A DNA stretch of 64,000 nt from Pseudomonadales bacterium (GTDB taxonomy: Bacteria > Pseudomonadota > Gammaproteobacteria > Pseudomonadales > Pseudohongiellaceae), in assembly GCA_024234395.1 (NCBI GenBank), contig JACKOH010000002.1:1364001-1428000 (forward strand), in the 5' to 3' direction. Every line of letters begins with the position of its first letter. Within the stretch, counting starts at the first letter, position 1. The translations under genes were made by a program, and so were the position numbers. Below the pieces are notes generated by a model, which was not told where the DNA came from, did no database searches, and saw nothing but the letters and a program-made list of their open reading frames with translations. Shown piece by piece: positions 46,981 through 55,897 of this stretch.

Positions 46981-47361
46981 TCATTGCTCCTGGCAGCACA
47001 GCACTCTGAGGTATGCCACCAGGTCTTCGATTTCTTCAGGGCTGAGTGTTTTCCCCCAGTTGGGCATCAGTACCGACTTATTGACAGACTGTCCCCCTTC
47101 GGAAATGGCCTTGAACAGTTCCTCATCGGTCCGAGCAATCATTTCGTCATGGTCGGTATGGTTGCGTGGAGCGACCTCCAGGTGAGGGGCATTGATTCCC
47201 TTTCCGGTTCCCTTCAGCCCATGGCACTGGGAACAGTTGTTGCGGTAAAGAATCCTGCCGTTGTCTGCGTCCGACGCGGTTGCCAGAACGCTCCAGCACA
47301 GTGTCGCTACCATCAGTGAGGCCTGCGCCAGGATTGACGCGTGATTACGTGCAAGTCTCAT
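46981..47361 (-). CDS. Monoheme c-type cytochrome
   Basis: This 126-residue exported class I cytochrome has one heme motif (C43-SQ-C46-H47) and a later VLMPNWG likely to give the axial Met. The signal peptide covers about 30 residues. It is the third gene of the operon, 3 bp after the diheme cytochrome gene. It probably delivers electrons to NirK or takes them from the diheme protein. Confidence 0.9.
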   Translation of the reverse strand: MRLARNHASILAQASLMVATLCWSVLATASDADNGRILYRNNCSQCHGLKGTGKGINAPHLEVAPRNHTDHDEMIARTDEELFKAISEGGQSVNKSVLMPNWGKTLSPEEIEDLVAYLRVLCCQEQ

Positions 47362-47364
47362 AGT

Positions 47365-48045
47365 TCAGTCCTCCTTGTGCAGTGATTTCAGGTAATTGAC
47401 CAGTTTGTGAATCTGCTCATCCTGGAGATTACGATCCGGCATGGAGCTTTGTTGGTTCCAGGCGCGTGGGTTCTTGATGTAGGAAACGATGAATTCCGGC
47501 TGCAGGCGTTGCCAGGCGGTATACAGTTCCGGACCGGATACGCCCCCGTATTCGGGCGTATCACGATGACAACCCCCACAACCCTTGAATTTGACAAAAT
47601 CCATGGCACCGAGACGGGGAGAAATTGGTGCCGGCGAGTACTCACTGGACTCCGCTATCAGCTGGTCATGTGGTCGCAGACTCATCAACCAGTCGCTCAG
47701 TTGCTTCGCCGCTGCTGAATCAACGGATGGGTGGGGAGCCAATGAAGCGGTATCGATGCTATCGCCTCCCTCGGAAGTGATGATGTGGTCGGCGAAGAAT
47801 CCGCCAGCGGGTCGAATTCTGGTCGGTGTCTGCAACCAGCTCTCGAGCCAGTCCCTGTTGAACTTGTTGCCTGCGTAGAATAGCGGGGGTGCTCCCTGGA
47901 CTGCACGGTCGCTCTCGACGGTTACCTGATGGCATGTCAGACAGAGATTGGCGGCAGCGGGGATCTCTTCGGCAAAGCCGGCTACCGGTACAACCGGCCA
48001 GGCCAGCAACAGGGTCAGCAATGGTAAATAGGTGCGCTTGGTCAT
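47365..48045 (-). CDS. Diheme c-type cytochrome
   Basis: This 226-residue exported protein has two heme motifs, C35-LT-C38-H39 and C156-GG-C159-H160, i.e. two cytochrome c domains. The signal peptide ends near GFAEE. It lies 15 bp downstream of nirK, so a role as electron donor or relay for nitrite reduction is likely. No frameshift is seen. Confidence 0.9.
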   Translation of the reverse strand: MTKRTYLPLLTLLLAWPVVPVAGFAEEIPAAANLCLTCHQVTVESDRAVQGAPPLFYAGNKFNRDWLESWLQTPTRIRPAGGFFADHIITSEGGDSIDTASLAPHPSVDSAAAKQLSDWLMSLRPHDQLIAESSEYSPAPISPRLGAMDFVKFKGCGGCHRDTPEYGGVSGPELYTAWQRLQPEFIVSYIKNPRAWNQQSSMPDRNLQDEQIHKLVNYLKSLHKED

Positions 48046-48060
48046 GGTCTGGCTCCTCGT

Positions 48061-48999
48061 CTACCTGATGATCAGTTCACTCTTGCCTTTTTCCGGTGCC
48101 ACGCCCTCGTAGGTCATCAGCACGGTAATGGCACCGCGAAGAGCATGTCGCATCCGGTGGTCAACCAGAGCGTTGTTGGTAGGCCGGTCCGCCGGAGGCA
48201 CAAGGTCGAATACCATGCCATGCGCCGGCGGCACTTCCACTGTCTGTAGCCCGTAGCGAACATTCTTGGGGTTTCCGTTATCCCAGACCCGCTCCCAGAT
48301 TCCTGCAATGGGATGGAAAGCCGCAGCTTCGTTGATCATGGCGTTGACAAAGAAGATTCTGACCCGCTCGCCAGGCTCGGCTTCCAGGGTGAGGCTGGCA
48401 TTCGAGTCATGGACGGGGTCATAGTGAAAAACCTTTCCGTTTACCAGAGCATTGGTCCAGTCTTTGCCCATAGCACGATCTTCGGCGCTGGTGCCTTCCG
48501 CGAACAGGTCGCCCTGGACCAGCACGTATTCCCGGTCGGGTCGCGGAAAGGTTTCAGAATAACCGGCGGCCGGGTCTACGATAATTACGCCATACATACC
48601 CCTGGAAATATGCTCTGCCATGGAGTCTGATCCGCAATGGTAGATAAACACACCGGGATGATTAGCCGCGAAGGTAAAGCTCTTCTGTTCGCCTGGATTG
48701 ACCGAGGCAAACTCATCAAGCACATCGACGATAGCGGCGTGAAAATCTATGGAGTGACTTTGCTCATTGTCGGCGCTGTTGTGCAGAGTGAATTCGACCA
48801 CATCGCCCTCGGTAACACGTATTACCGGGCCGGGAACCGTCCCTGAATAGGTCCACATCGATTGCTTGTTGCCTGCATTGTCTATGATCAGGTCCGTTTC
48901 TACGGCGTCGAGACTGACCTTGACGGTTTCCGCCCAAACCGTGCCGGACATGGCTGTCAATAATGCGATTCCGAGCTGGGTAACAGTGCGCAGGTTCAT
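48061..48999 (-). CDS. nirK: Copper-containing nitrite reductase NirK
   Basis: NirK reduces nitrite to nitric oxide in the periplasm. The 312-residue protein keeps the catalytic and copper residues: H82-x2-D85-x-H87 (HSIDFHAA, type 1 His, AspCAT, type 2 His), H121-C122 and H130, M135 (YHCGSDSMAEHISRGMYG), and a later FHPIAGIW where the second catalytic His is expected. The signal peptide ends VWAE. The ATG at 48999 follows AGGAG. It is the first gene of an operon with two cytochromes, a multicopper oxidase and perhaps nsrR. Two NsrR-like operators lie just upstream. Confidence 0.9.
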   Translation of the reverse strand: MNLRTVTQLGIALLTAMSGTVWAETVKVSLDAVETDLIIDNAGNKQSMWTYSGTVPGPVIRVTEGDVVEFTLHNSADNEQSHSIDFHAAIVDVLDEFASVNPGEQKSFTFAANHPGVFIYHCGSDSMAEHISRGMYGVIIVDPAAGYSETFPRPDREYVLVQGDLFAEGTSAEDRAMGKDWTNALVNGKVFHYDPVHDSNASLTLEAEPGERVRIFFVNAMINEAAAFHPIAGIWERVWDNGNPKNVRYGLQTVEVPPAHGMVFDLVPPADRPTNNALVDHRMRHALRGAITVLMTYEGVAPEKGKSELIIR

Positions 49000-49054
49000 T
49001 GGTTTCTCCTGTGAGTTTGAATGATTAAAGCGGTTGATCTGTGAAAGCAATATA

Positions 49055-49077
49055 AACATGTAAATCGCATGCATGTT
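49055..49077. promoter_or_regulatory. Candidate NsrR operator, nirK-proximal
   Basis: A 23-bp imperfect palindrome of 11-1-11 layout has half-sites AACATGTAAAT and, on the other strand, AACATGCATGC. The described NsrR half-site is close to AAGATGYATTT. It ends 56 bp before the nirK start codon. Confidence 0.7.
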
Positions 49078-49088
49078 TTCATAAAGAT

Positions 49089-49111
49089 AACATGTATGTC
49101 AAATACATTTA
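49089..49111. promoter_or_regulatory. Candidate NsrR operator, distal
   Basis: This second 23-bp 11-1-11 palindrome has half-sites AACATGTATGT and, reversed, TAAATGTATTT, again close to the NsrR consensus. It lies between nirK and the divergent gene at 49209 and may control both directions. Confidence 0.72.
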
Positions 49112-49208
49112 ATGATAAGCTTAGGGCACTGGTAACCCGTGTGTGAGCCAGTGCCAGGCCTGCGACCAGGCATCCACCTGATCCATTTACAGTTTTTGGG
49201 GGAAATCC

Positions 49209-49667
49209 ATGCTGAGAAAGATTACCGGCTATCACAAGGACGATGCCTATGACTGGGTCGCGGAGCTGGAGTGTTATCACAACCAGCATGTTCGTCATCG
49301 CCCGCCGTTCCAGGTCAGGAAGTGGACGCAATCCGAATCCGGTCGGGATTCCATGCTTGGCAGCGAGCTTGAATGCGTGCTGTGCAACGACCTGGCCTGG
49401 CCGGAAGCACTGGTGTTCAAACGCCGGACGCCGGAATTCAACCAGCAGGATTTCCCCGAAGGGTTGAAAAAAGACCATAGCACCAAAGCCGGTGTGTGGG
49501 GGCGCATCACCGTCGTGGAAGGATTACTGCACTACCACTGTGACGCGCCGGTGGATCGATCGCTATTGCTGGAAGCAGGCATGTCGGCGGCCATCCCCCC
49601 GGGCTTACGCCACCGTGTCGAACCGCAGGGACCAGTCAGATTCTACGTGGAGTTCTTTGCTAGGTAG
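49209..49667 (+). CDS. DUF3565 plus tellurite-resistance-type (DUF1971) cupin fusion
   Basis: This 152-residue cytoplasmic protein has two small domains. Residues 1-45 (ITGYHKDDAYDWVAELECYHNQHVRHRPPFQ) match DUF3565, a Cys/His-rich domain common in nitrosative-stress gene groups. The rest (VFKRRTPEFNQQDFPEGLKKDHSTKAGVWGRI, IPPGLRHRVEP) matches DUF1971, a cupin relative of the TehB N-terminal domain. It is divergent from nirK with the two NsrR-like boxes between. The function is unknown; sensing or binding of a nitrogen species is a guess. Confidence 0.82.
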   Translation: MLRKITGYHKDDAYDWVAELECYHNQHVRHRPPFQVRKWTQSESGRDSMLGSELECVLCNDLAWPEALVFKRRTPEFNQQDFPEGLKKDHSTKAGVWGRITVVEGLLHYHCDAPVDRSLLLEAGMSAAIPPGLRHRVEPQGPVRFYVEFFAR

Positions 49668-49762
49668 GCGCAACTGACGGAAGCCTGAGCGGGTGACGGG
49701 TAGCATTGGATAGTAGCACAGTGTCCCACAATGTACCTGCTCACCTTTAGGAGGAGATAACT

Positions 49763-51292
49763 ATGAACGACGCTGAATCCAGAGCCACACCGCGCTACAG
49801 TCTGAATCTGCATACACCGCTGCTGGACATACTGGGCTGTGACCTCCCGATTCTTGCTGCAGGGATGGGAGGCGTTGCCAGGTTTGAGCTGGCGGCGGCG
49901 GTCAGCGCCGCCGGGGGGCTGGGTTGCCTTGGCATGGTGCGTGAGCCCGTGGCGATGATAGAAAGCCAGGTACAGCAGCTTCGTGATCTGACCAGTAGGC
50001 CGTTCGGGGTCAACCTGATCCCGGCCGCAACCGAAAGCAGGCTGCTGGCTACTCAGGTGGATTGCATTATCGACCTGAAAGTGCCAATCGCATGCCTGTT
50101 CTGGGATATCGACCGTGACACAATGGCGCGTCTGCTCGAGGCGGGCATCGTCGTAATGCATCAGGTTGGCTCGGTACAAGACGCCCGGGCAGCTCTGACC
50201 GCCGGGGCGGACGTGATCATAGCGCAGGGATATGATGCCGGAGGTCATGTGCGCGGGACAATCGGCACTTTTTCGCTGATACCGGAGATTGCAGAGATCA
50301 GCCCTGTACCTGTTGTCGCCGCCGGCGGTATAGTGACAGGCCGCGGGCTGGCGGCCGCACTGATGCTGGGTGCGCAGGGTGTCTGGTGTGGTTCGGCCTT
50401 TGTGACCACCAGGGAATCCTATGCCCACGAGCTGCACAAACAGGCGCTGGTGGATGCGGTTTCCGAGGATGCGGTTCACACCCTGGCTTATCCGCTCAAC
50501 TGGCCTCAAAATTCCCCGGTGCGGGTGCTGAGAAACTCCATTACCGAGAATTACCAGGGTGGCAGAGACCTGCCTCGCACCCGCCGGATCGGTGAACAGG
50601 ATAGTAAGCCGGTGTATCTTTTTTCAACAGATTCGCCGCTACGGGATACCGAGGGTGAACTGGACAAGATGCCGCTTTATGCCGGCCAGGCCTGTGGCCA
50701 GATCCGGCACAGGGAGTCGGCGGCGGAACTAGTTGCACGCATGGTGAACGAGGCTGACCAAGTGTTCCGTCACAACCTGGTTGAAGGAAACGACGATCGC
50801 GGCGGGCCTGGCGAAACCGCGGGCTTCAGCTCGAGCCCCTGTTCACTGCACGAGGCGTCGGGTGAATACGCCGGGCACTGTTCGAACCAGGAGTTAATTG
50901 ACCTGTTGGGGCTGCTATTGAAAGCCGAGCGGGCCGGAGCCAGGATCTGCGCCTGCTCTTTAAAACAAGCGGGTACCGGCAGATTACGGCGGCTGTTGCA
51001 GCAAATTCATCGGGACGAAGTGAGGTCCTGCCGGTTACTCATCGGCAGCATCCGCAGTCTGGACGCCCAGCCGCACCGTGAAACCGGGGATTTTTTCGAA
51101 AAATGCATGGCTGTCGACAATCTTGAGGAACGCCTGATACTGCTCAATCGTGGACAGCAATGGGTGGTACGTAAGATCAACGAAGTACTTCCCCGTGTGG
51201 GTCACCAGACCGTAGCCAGGCAGCTTGAGATTATGCGCAATGAGCATCAGCACAATATCGAACTTGCCAGCCAGACTTTTGAAACCGGGTGA
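49763..51292 (+). CDS. Nitronate monooxygenase-like flavoprotein fused to a ferritin-like C-terminal domain
   Basis: Residues 1 to about 335 form a TIM-barrel FMN oxidoreductase of the nitronate monooxygenase (2-nitropropane dioxygenase) class. It has LPILAAGMGGVAR, AQGYDAGGHVRG with the active-site His, VVAAGGIVTGRG and GVWCGSAFVTT. The remaining about 150 residues (NQELIDLLGLLLKAERAGARI ... HRDEVRSCRLL ... MRNEHQHNIEL) form a four-helix ferritin-like unit with Glu/His pairs, resembling DUF6306. The ATG at 49763 follows AGGAGGAG. It lies 95 bp downstream of the DUF3565 gene. It may oxidise nitro compounds formed under NO stress. Confidence 0.85.
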   Translation: MNDAESRATPRYSLNLHTPLLDILGCDLPILAAGMGGVARFELAAAVSAAGGLGCLGMVREPVAMIESQVQQLRDLTSRPFGVNLIPAATESRLLATQVDCIIDLKVPIACLFWDIDRDTMARLLEAGIVVMHQVGSVQDARAALTAGADVIIAQGYDAGGHVRGTIGTFSLIPEIAEISPVPVVAAGGIVTGRGLAAALMLGAQGVWCGSAFVTTRESYAHELHKQALVDAVSEDAVHTLAYPLNWPQNSPVRVLRNSITENYQGGRDLPRTRRIGEQDSKPVYLFSTDSPLRDTEGELDKMPLYAGQACGQIRHRESAAELVARMVNEADQVFRHNLVEGNDDRGGPGETAGFSSSPCSLHEASGEYAGHCSNQELIDLLGLLLKAERAGARICACSLKQAGTGRLRRLLQQIHRDEVRSCRLLIGSIRSLDAQPHRETGDFFEKCMAVDNLEERLILLNRGQQWVVRKINEVLPRVGHQTVARQLEIMRNEHQHNIELASQTFETG

Positions 51293-51378
51293 TACCCGGC
51301 TGTGGCTTTTCTCTACTCTTTCATCCCAAATTTCGATTTCCTGGATCCAATGCTTGCATAACTCGTTAATGTTCAGCC

Positions 51379-51420
51379 AAATGGACCTGTAATCACCGGG
51401 GGGGGATTACAGGTCCATTT
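51379..51420. terminator. Perfect 16-bp inverted repeat
   Basis: AAATGGACCTGTAATC (51379-51394) pairs exactly with GATTACAGGTCCATTT (51405-51420) around a 10-nt loop holding a run of G. It has no T tract on the plus strand. It lies 87 bp after the nitronate monooxygenase gene and may terminate it or be a mobile hairpin. Confidence 0.55.
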
Positions 51421-51738
51421 GGCGCAACCTCATTCTTTTAACTTTGTAAATATCCAATTCCGCCTCCTGACTAACGTTTGCCTGGAAATAAGGAGGCGAA
51501 TCAATGAGATCTGTAGGTTGTTGTCCTGATGCGTATGAATAATTGAGAAAGTACTTGATATTTGCGAGATGTTGTCATTCGCCGCTGTGCGCATGAGGAG
51601 GATGTTGAAGACATTCACGCCCACATCAGTACTCTGGTCAGCTAACGGGAAAAGTAGAACGAAACGAGCTCAGTAGTTATTAATTTGCAGTTTCTCTTGC
51701 CACTAGAGAGGTTACTATCTACAATTTTTTTCTATACG

Positions 51739-52017
51739 TTATTTGGTCTCTGTTATTCTTGCATTCATTGCGATTCTCTTAAGTATCTCAATTCCCTCTT
51801 TTGCAGCATCACATGAAGAATAGCCCTGTGAAATGAGCAACTTGTCCCCATCTTCTTTATGTAAACTAAAATAATATTTTTCGTTATAGTCACAAAATAT
51901 CCTGAATCGCCGATCGATCTTTGCTATCGTCTTAACGAGATAGACCGCATGTACTGCCTTATTCCTACTCGGAAAGGGTTCAGACGTACCCACAACTGCT
52001 CTATTTTTAGCAATCAA
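51739..52017 (-). CDS. DUF1508/YegP-like small protein
   Basis: This protein has up to 92 residues. RFRIFCDYNEKYYFSLHKEDGDKLLISQGYSSCDAAKEGIEILK matches one YegP repeat unit (an alpha/beta domain of about 50 residues). The N-terminal 35 residues are not part of the domain, and a shorter start is possible. It is isolated between a hairpin and IS debris and more A/T-rich than the genes to its left. The function is unknown. Confidence 0.6.
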   Translation of the reverse strand: MIAKNRAVVGTSEPFPSRNKAVHAVYLVKTIAKIDRRFRIFCDYNEKYYFSLHKEDGDKLLISQGYSSCDAAKEGIEILKRIAMNARITETK

Positions 52018-52250
52018 GTCAAATCGAAATTCACCGGTATTGGTCGAGTAAAGCTTAATTTTCTCCAGAACAAAAACCCTCCATTACAAAATCACCATCG
52101 CTGTTGGGGAAAGCAACCAGACTGCAACTCTTTGAATGTGTAACCGGCTTGCTACAAAAACTGTTACAAAGACATGATAATTCATGCCAAATATTCCGGA
52201 CAATTTATTGGGAACCGATAAGTTAACCGGGCTTCTGCCATGATTGTGGC

Positions 52251-52892
52251 ATGAAATCCGGTAAATTGTACAAAGACACCGCTTTCCGCCCGAAATTATC
52301 CAGCATGCAGTATGGCTGTATTCCTGTTTCAGCTTAAGTCGCCGCGACATCGGGAATCTGCTGGCCAATCGCGGAATTTGCGTGAGCTATGAGGCGATTC
52401 GGCTGTGGTGTAACAAGTTCGGAAATCTGTATTCAAATCGCTTTGAAACGAAGGCATCAAGGTTACTGTGATACTTTCCACACTGACGAAGTGCTCGTGA
52501 AAGTTCAAGGCGTGCAACACTACCTGTGGTGCGCTGTCTATCAGGATGGCGAAGTGGTGGATGTTTTCCTGCAGAAGAAACGTGATGGCGCTGCTGCGAA
52601 GCAGCAATTTAAGCGAATTCTGCGGAAAACTAAGAGCGAACCGCGAAAAATTACCACAGACAAATTGCGTAGTTATGGGGTGGCCCATCGCGAGTTGCTG
52701 CCCTGTACAATTCATGATTCGGATCAGTGTTCAAACAATAAGGCAGAACTTTCTCATAAGCCAACGAAAGTGCGAAAAAGGGGTATGCGCAAATTCAAAT
52801 CGATGCAGAAAGCGCAAAGGTTTCTGAATGCACACGCTGCAGTTTACAATCATTTCAACTTGGGATGGCACTTAGTTTCCGCCAAGAATTAA
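52251..52892 (+). pseudogene. IS6-family transposase, frameshifted
   Basis: The N-terminal part appears in several frames (KLYKDTAFRPK; then HAVWLYSCFSLSRRDIGNLLA and SYEAIRLWCNKFG). The catalytic part is in one frame (RRHQGYCDTFHTDEVLVKVQG with the first Asp, KITTDKLRSYGVAHREL with the second, ENNxAE-type NNKAELSHKPTKVRKRGMRKFKS with the Glu). At least two frame changes near 52290 and 52440 inactivate it. Clear terminal repeats were not found. Confidence 0.85.
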
Positions 52893-53034
52893 AGGTTGTT
52901 TCGATTGCGTGCCTTTGCGTCTTGGGAAAGGGCAGTGGCGGTATAATGCGACTAATTGCCAAGATCTTCCTGGCTCAAGGGGTTAACTTGTCAATACTCA
53001 GGAAAAGGCTACAGTCAAAACTATAGGCATCCCT

Positions 53035-53601
53035 TCACAATAACCCCCGCTCCGCAAAACTCACCAGATTTTCAAGTGATCCTACGATCACATGGTCAAG
53101 AACACGAATATCAACAGTTCCGAGAGCAGCTTGCAGTTTTCTCGTAATCTTGATATCCGACCGGCTCGGCTCTGCCACGCCTGAGGGGTGGTTGTGCGCA
53201 AATATACACGCGGCAGCATTGCATCCAAGCGCCTCACGCACGACTTCTCTTGGGTACACTGCTGCGCCATCAACCGTCCCACGGAAGAGCACGTGCTCCT
53301 TTATCACACAGTGCTGGGTGGTAAGATAAAGTACATTGAACGATTCGTATTCCTGCCCAACAAAAAGCGCCGCAAGGTAAAGCTTCGTTTCACACGAAGA
53401 CGTGAGAACCGGACCACGATAGAGCTCTTCCCGAAGTAGGCGTCTTGAGAGCTCCAGCGCTGCTGCAAGCTTCGCCTCCGCTGGCTCAATCCCGTTTCCC
53501 AACATCAAGGGAGAGAGCTCTCCCGCGTAGCGCTTTCGCGTCTGTGTTTTACCAATGAGAATCGAAAGCAGTACTTCAGTAGATTGGTTTTTAGTATCTA
53601 T
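53035..53601 (-). CDS. RadC-family JAB-domain protein, start codon unclear
   Basis: RadC-type proteins have a JAMM metal motif; here FAHNHPSGVAEPSRSD. They are common on genomic islands and their biochemical role is unsettled. The frame is open upstream to 53601 (DTKNQSTEVLLSILIGKTQTRKRYAGELSP), giving about 188 residues. However, the codon after a good GGAG ribosome site is ATA (53601-53599). The next normal starts (TTG, ATG near 53508) would remove the N-terminal helices. So an ATG-to-ATA mutation may have silenced it. Confidence 0.72.
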   Translation of the reverse strand: MDTKNQSTEVLLSILIGKTQTRKRYAGELSPLMLGNGIEPAEAKLAAALELSRRLLREELYRGPVLTSSCETKLYLAALFVGQEYESFNVLYLTTQHCVIKEHVLFRGTVDGAAVYPREVVREALGCNAAACIFAHNHPSGVAEPSRSDIKITRKLQAALGTVDIRVLDHVIVGSLENLVSFAERGLL

Positions 53602-54059
53602 GTCGATCTCCTAATGCAGAGAACATCCGATATGCATCATTGAATGAATCACCTCATTCACTTCGCCGCTTTCAATCTCCGACAGGACAGATCGCACCCA
53701 TCCAGAATTAAGTCGGACCCTTCGTTGCTGATCCAAAGCTTAGACGGGGATTCACGAGCTCGCCAGAAAACTTAAGTTTTCGTTCCATCATGAACAGTAG
53801 CAGAATCCTTATCGAGAATATCTCCATGGGTGGTCTGGGGAATACAGCGCCAACCAGCTCGACGTGCCCCTCGGGACCATGCTTGGCCTTGCGGTCATGA
53901 GTCGAGGCGACCAGCCAGAATCTCAGATGACAGGTCAAAACGGATCTCGTTGCAAAGTGGATTACAAATACGTACTACCACAATTATAAAAAATGGTGCA
54001 TTTCCTAAAAGTTAGAGAGTGTATCTTCCGACCCTTATGATTTCGTCAAGCCCTGCCTA
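53602..54059. other. Region without a recognised gene
   Basis: A minus-strand frame from about 53741 to 53622 (QRRVRLNSGWVRSVLSEIESGEVNEVIHSMMHIG) ends just before radC and could be a small protein starting at a TTG, but it is not recognised. The remainder to 54059 shows no convincing gene. Confidence 0.35.
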
Positions 54060-54536
54060 GTGGGCCAGGTTAGTGGAGATGGGCTGGGTGATGATGCCCA
54101 GCATCCGGCCCATCAGTTCTGGGTAGGTAGCTATAAGGAAGCGCAGGGGGAACAGGGCGATCAGCACCCACTGGCGGATCGGCCTGGCCGGCAGTACTTC
54201 GTCCACCAGCAGCTGGGACAGAAAGGAGAAGTTCAGCTTTTCCTGGTGGTAGCTGTCGCAGGAGACCCTGAGAAAGCCGTGCTCCAGGTGTCAACACTTC
54301 AGGCAACCGGTGAACTCCTGCTGCACGTACTCCGGCAGACTTCTGCCTACAGTTTGCAGGTGAGCAAGAATCGCCGGTTAGTTGCTCGACGGTCCGGTAA
54401 AGCTGGGTCGTTTCCGGTCGGTGGCGCCAGTAGCGGGGTGATGATGCGGCCTAAGGGCTTATAGGGTCCGCTGGGCGAAGGGCCTGGCAATGGCACGTCG
54501 AAGTCCTTTTCGATCGGGTACCACTGTCAGTGTAGT
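54060..54536 (-). mobile_element. IS91-family transposase N-terminal fragment with probable outer end
   Basis: On the minus strand, pieces typical of the zinc-binding N-terminal part occur in shifting frames: QLYRTVEQLTGD, SLPEYVQQEFTGCLKC, then after a TGA HLEHGFLRVSCDSYHQEKLNFSFLS and VDEVLPARPIRQWVL, PLRFLIATYPELMGRMLGI. The zinc-finger stretch with CPSCGARR is deleted. Short sequences at 54502-54513 and 54524-54536 also occur at 27988-28022. The rest of the element is missing. Confidence 0.82.
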
Positions 54537-54679
54537 CTGACTCTTGTAGGGAGTCCTAGCGGGAGAGAGATTCGGAATACCGGGAGTGACACACCGAGTA
54601 TCGAAGCCAGACACACTGAATGAATTATTTTCTTAGCTTTTTGTAGGCTCGCTAGATCATTACCAATCGAACATACAAT

Positions 54680-55897
54680 TCAGCACGGATACGCTGGTCG
54701 AAGCTCCTTAACACACTGGCCGAAGTTTGACACAAAAACGTGCCGCCGTTGCTGATCTCCCTGATCGACCCAGCGCCCATAGTGCCGCATGATCATCTCG
54801 GTGGTCTTGTGACCCATCTGTTGAGCAACGAACAATGGGTTTTCGCCGCCCGACAATAACTGACTCGCATAGGTGTGGCGGGTTTGGTACGGATTGCGGT
54901 AGCGGACCTTGGCAGTTTTCAGCACATGCTTCCAGGGTCGCTCCAAATGTTCATAATCGACGAAGGGGCCTTTGTCGTCCGGTCGGATAAAAATGGTGTC
55001 ATTGCCGACAAAGCTGAATTGTTTCTGGTGCCTTAGCGCCTCATAAGCGGATGGGAGCAGTAGAACCTTTCGGTTGCTGGCCCGGGTCTTGGTTTCCTTT
55101 AATTTACGCTCGACCACGGCCCGTTGAATGTGCACGTCCTGCTGCTCCCAATCGACGTCACCCCATCGCAAGCCGAACAATTCTGATGTTCTCAGTCCGG
55201 TGAAGAACGCAAACTTGAGCAAATTCCGAATGCGCGGATCATAGTTGAGGGCGCTCTGCAGCACCTTGTCGATTTCCCGGGTCGTAAACGGATCGACTTC
55301 ATAATCGGTCTTGGCCTGGCTACGATCCACCAGCTTGCTGACCTTGATCTTATCCAGCGGATTGCGGTCGATGATATCGTCATTCAATGCCCTATCCAGA
55401 ACGGCGCGTAGCGGGGTCAAATCATTGCGGATACTTTTCAGGGTCCCGTTGCGCTCCCGAATCCAGGCGCGAATATGTTGGGGAGTCAGGTCGCGAGCAC
55501 GGAGATCGCCAAACTGGGTGAACAGGTGGGCATGACAACTCTTTCGGTAACATCGGTAAGTGCTGTGCGGGTGCGTGCGCTCAATATCCTTTAGCCACTC
55601 TTCAATCAACTCTCGAATTGTGATCTGGGAAGTGGCATGCCCCAAGAGTCGTGCCCGCTTCGATTCCGGAAAGTATTCTTCGTACTTGAATGTCTGTCTG
55701 GCAATAGCGCCTTCGACTTCGGCCTTCAGGTTGATGGCGTAGCGTTGATCACCTTTCTTGGATGGGTCCAGCGCGGACAGTGTCTCCTTGCACTGCACAC
55801 CGCGATACTGAAACTGTATCTCAATCGTCTGCTTGCCGCTGGCGTAGGTGCGTACCCTTACGCCCTGCGCGAGCTTAACAGACCGTTCTCTACCCAT
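54680..55897 (-). CDS. int: Tyrosine-type site-specific integrase of the integrative element
   Basis: This 405-residue phage-type integrase catalyses integration and, with the excisionase, excision. It has an N-terminal Arm-type DNA-binding domain (VRTYASGKQTIEIQFQYRG), a core-binding domain (about 92-175) and a catalytic domain. Catalytic residues are R236 (TGLRTSEL), R340 (YQTRHTYAS; the usual box II His is Tyr337, as is common in this subgroup), H363 (MGHKTT) and nucleophile Y373 (RHYGRW). It overlaps the excisionase-like gene by 40 bp. It should lie near the left attachment site, which is expected between about 54540 and 54680 but was not recognised. Confidence 0.93.
   Translation of the reverse strand: MGRERSVKLAQGVRVRTYASGKQTIEIQFQYRGVQCKETLSALDPSKKGDQRYAINLKAEVEGAIARQTFKYEEYFPESKRARLLGHATSQITIRELIEEWLKDIERTHPHSTYRCYRKSCHAHLFTQFGDLRARDLTPQHIRAWIRERNGTLKSIRNDLTPLRAVLDRALNDDIIDRNPLDKIKVSKLVDRSQAKTDYEVDPFTTREIDKVLQSALNYDPRIRNLLKFAFFTGLRTSELFGLRWGDVDWEQQDVHIQRAVVERKLKETKTRASNRKVLLLPSAYEALRHQKQFSFVGNDTIFIRPDDKGPFVDYEHLERPWKHVLKTAKVRYRNPYQTRHTYASQLLSGGENPLFVAQQMGHKTTEMIMRHYGRWVDQGDQQRRHVFVSNFGQCVKELRPAYPC

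Noticed and set aside
45359..51292. Complete denitrification cluster
   Set aside because: Only nirK and its cytochromes are visible; no NO reductase or N2O reductase genes are in the window.
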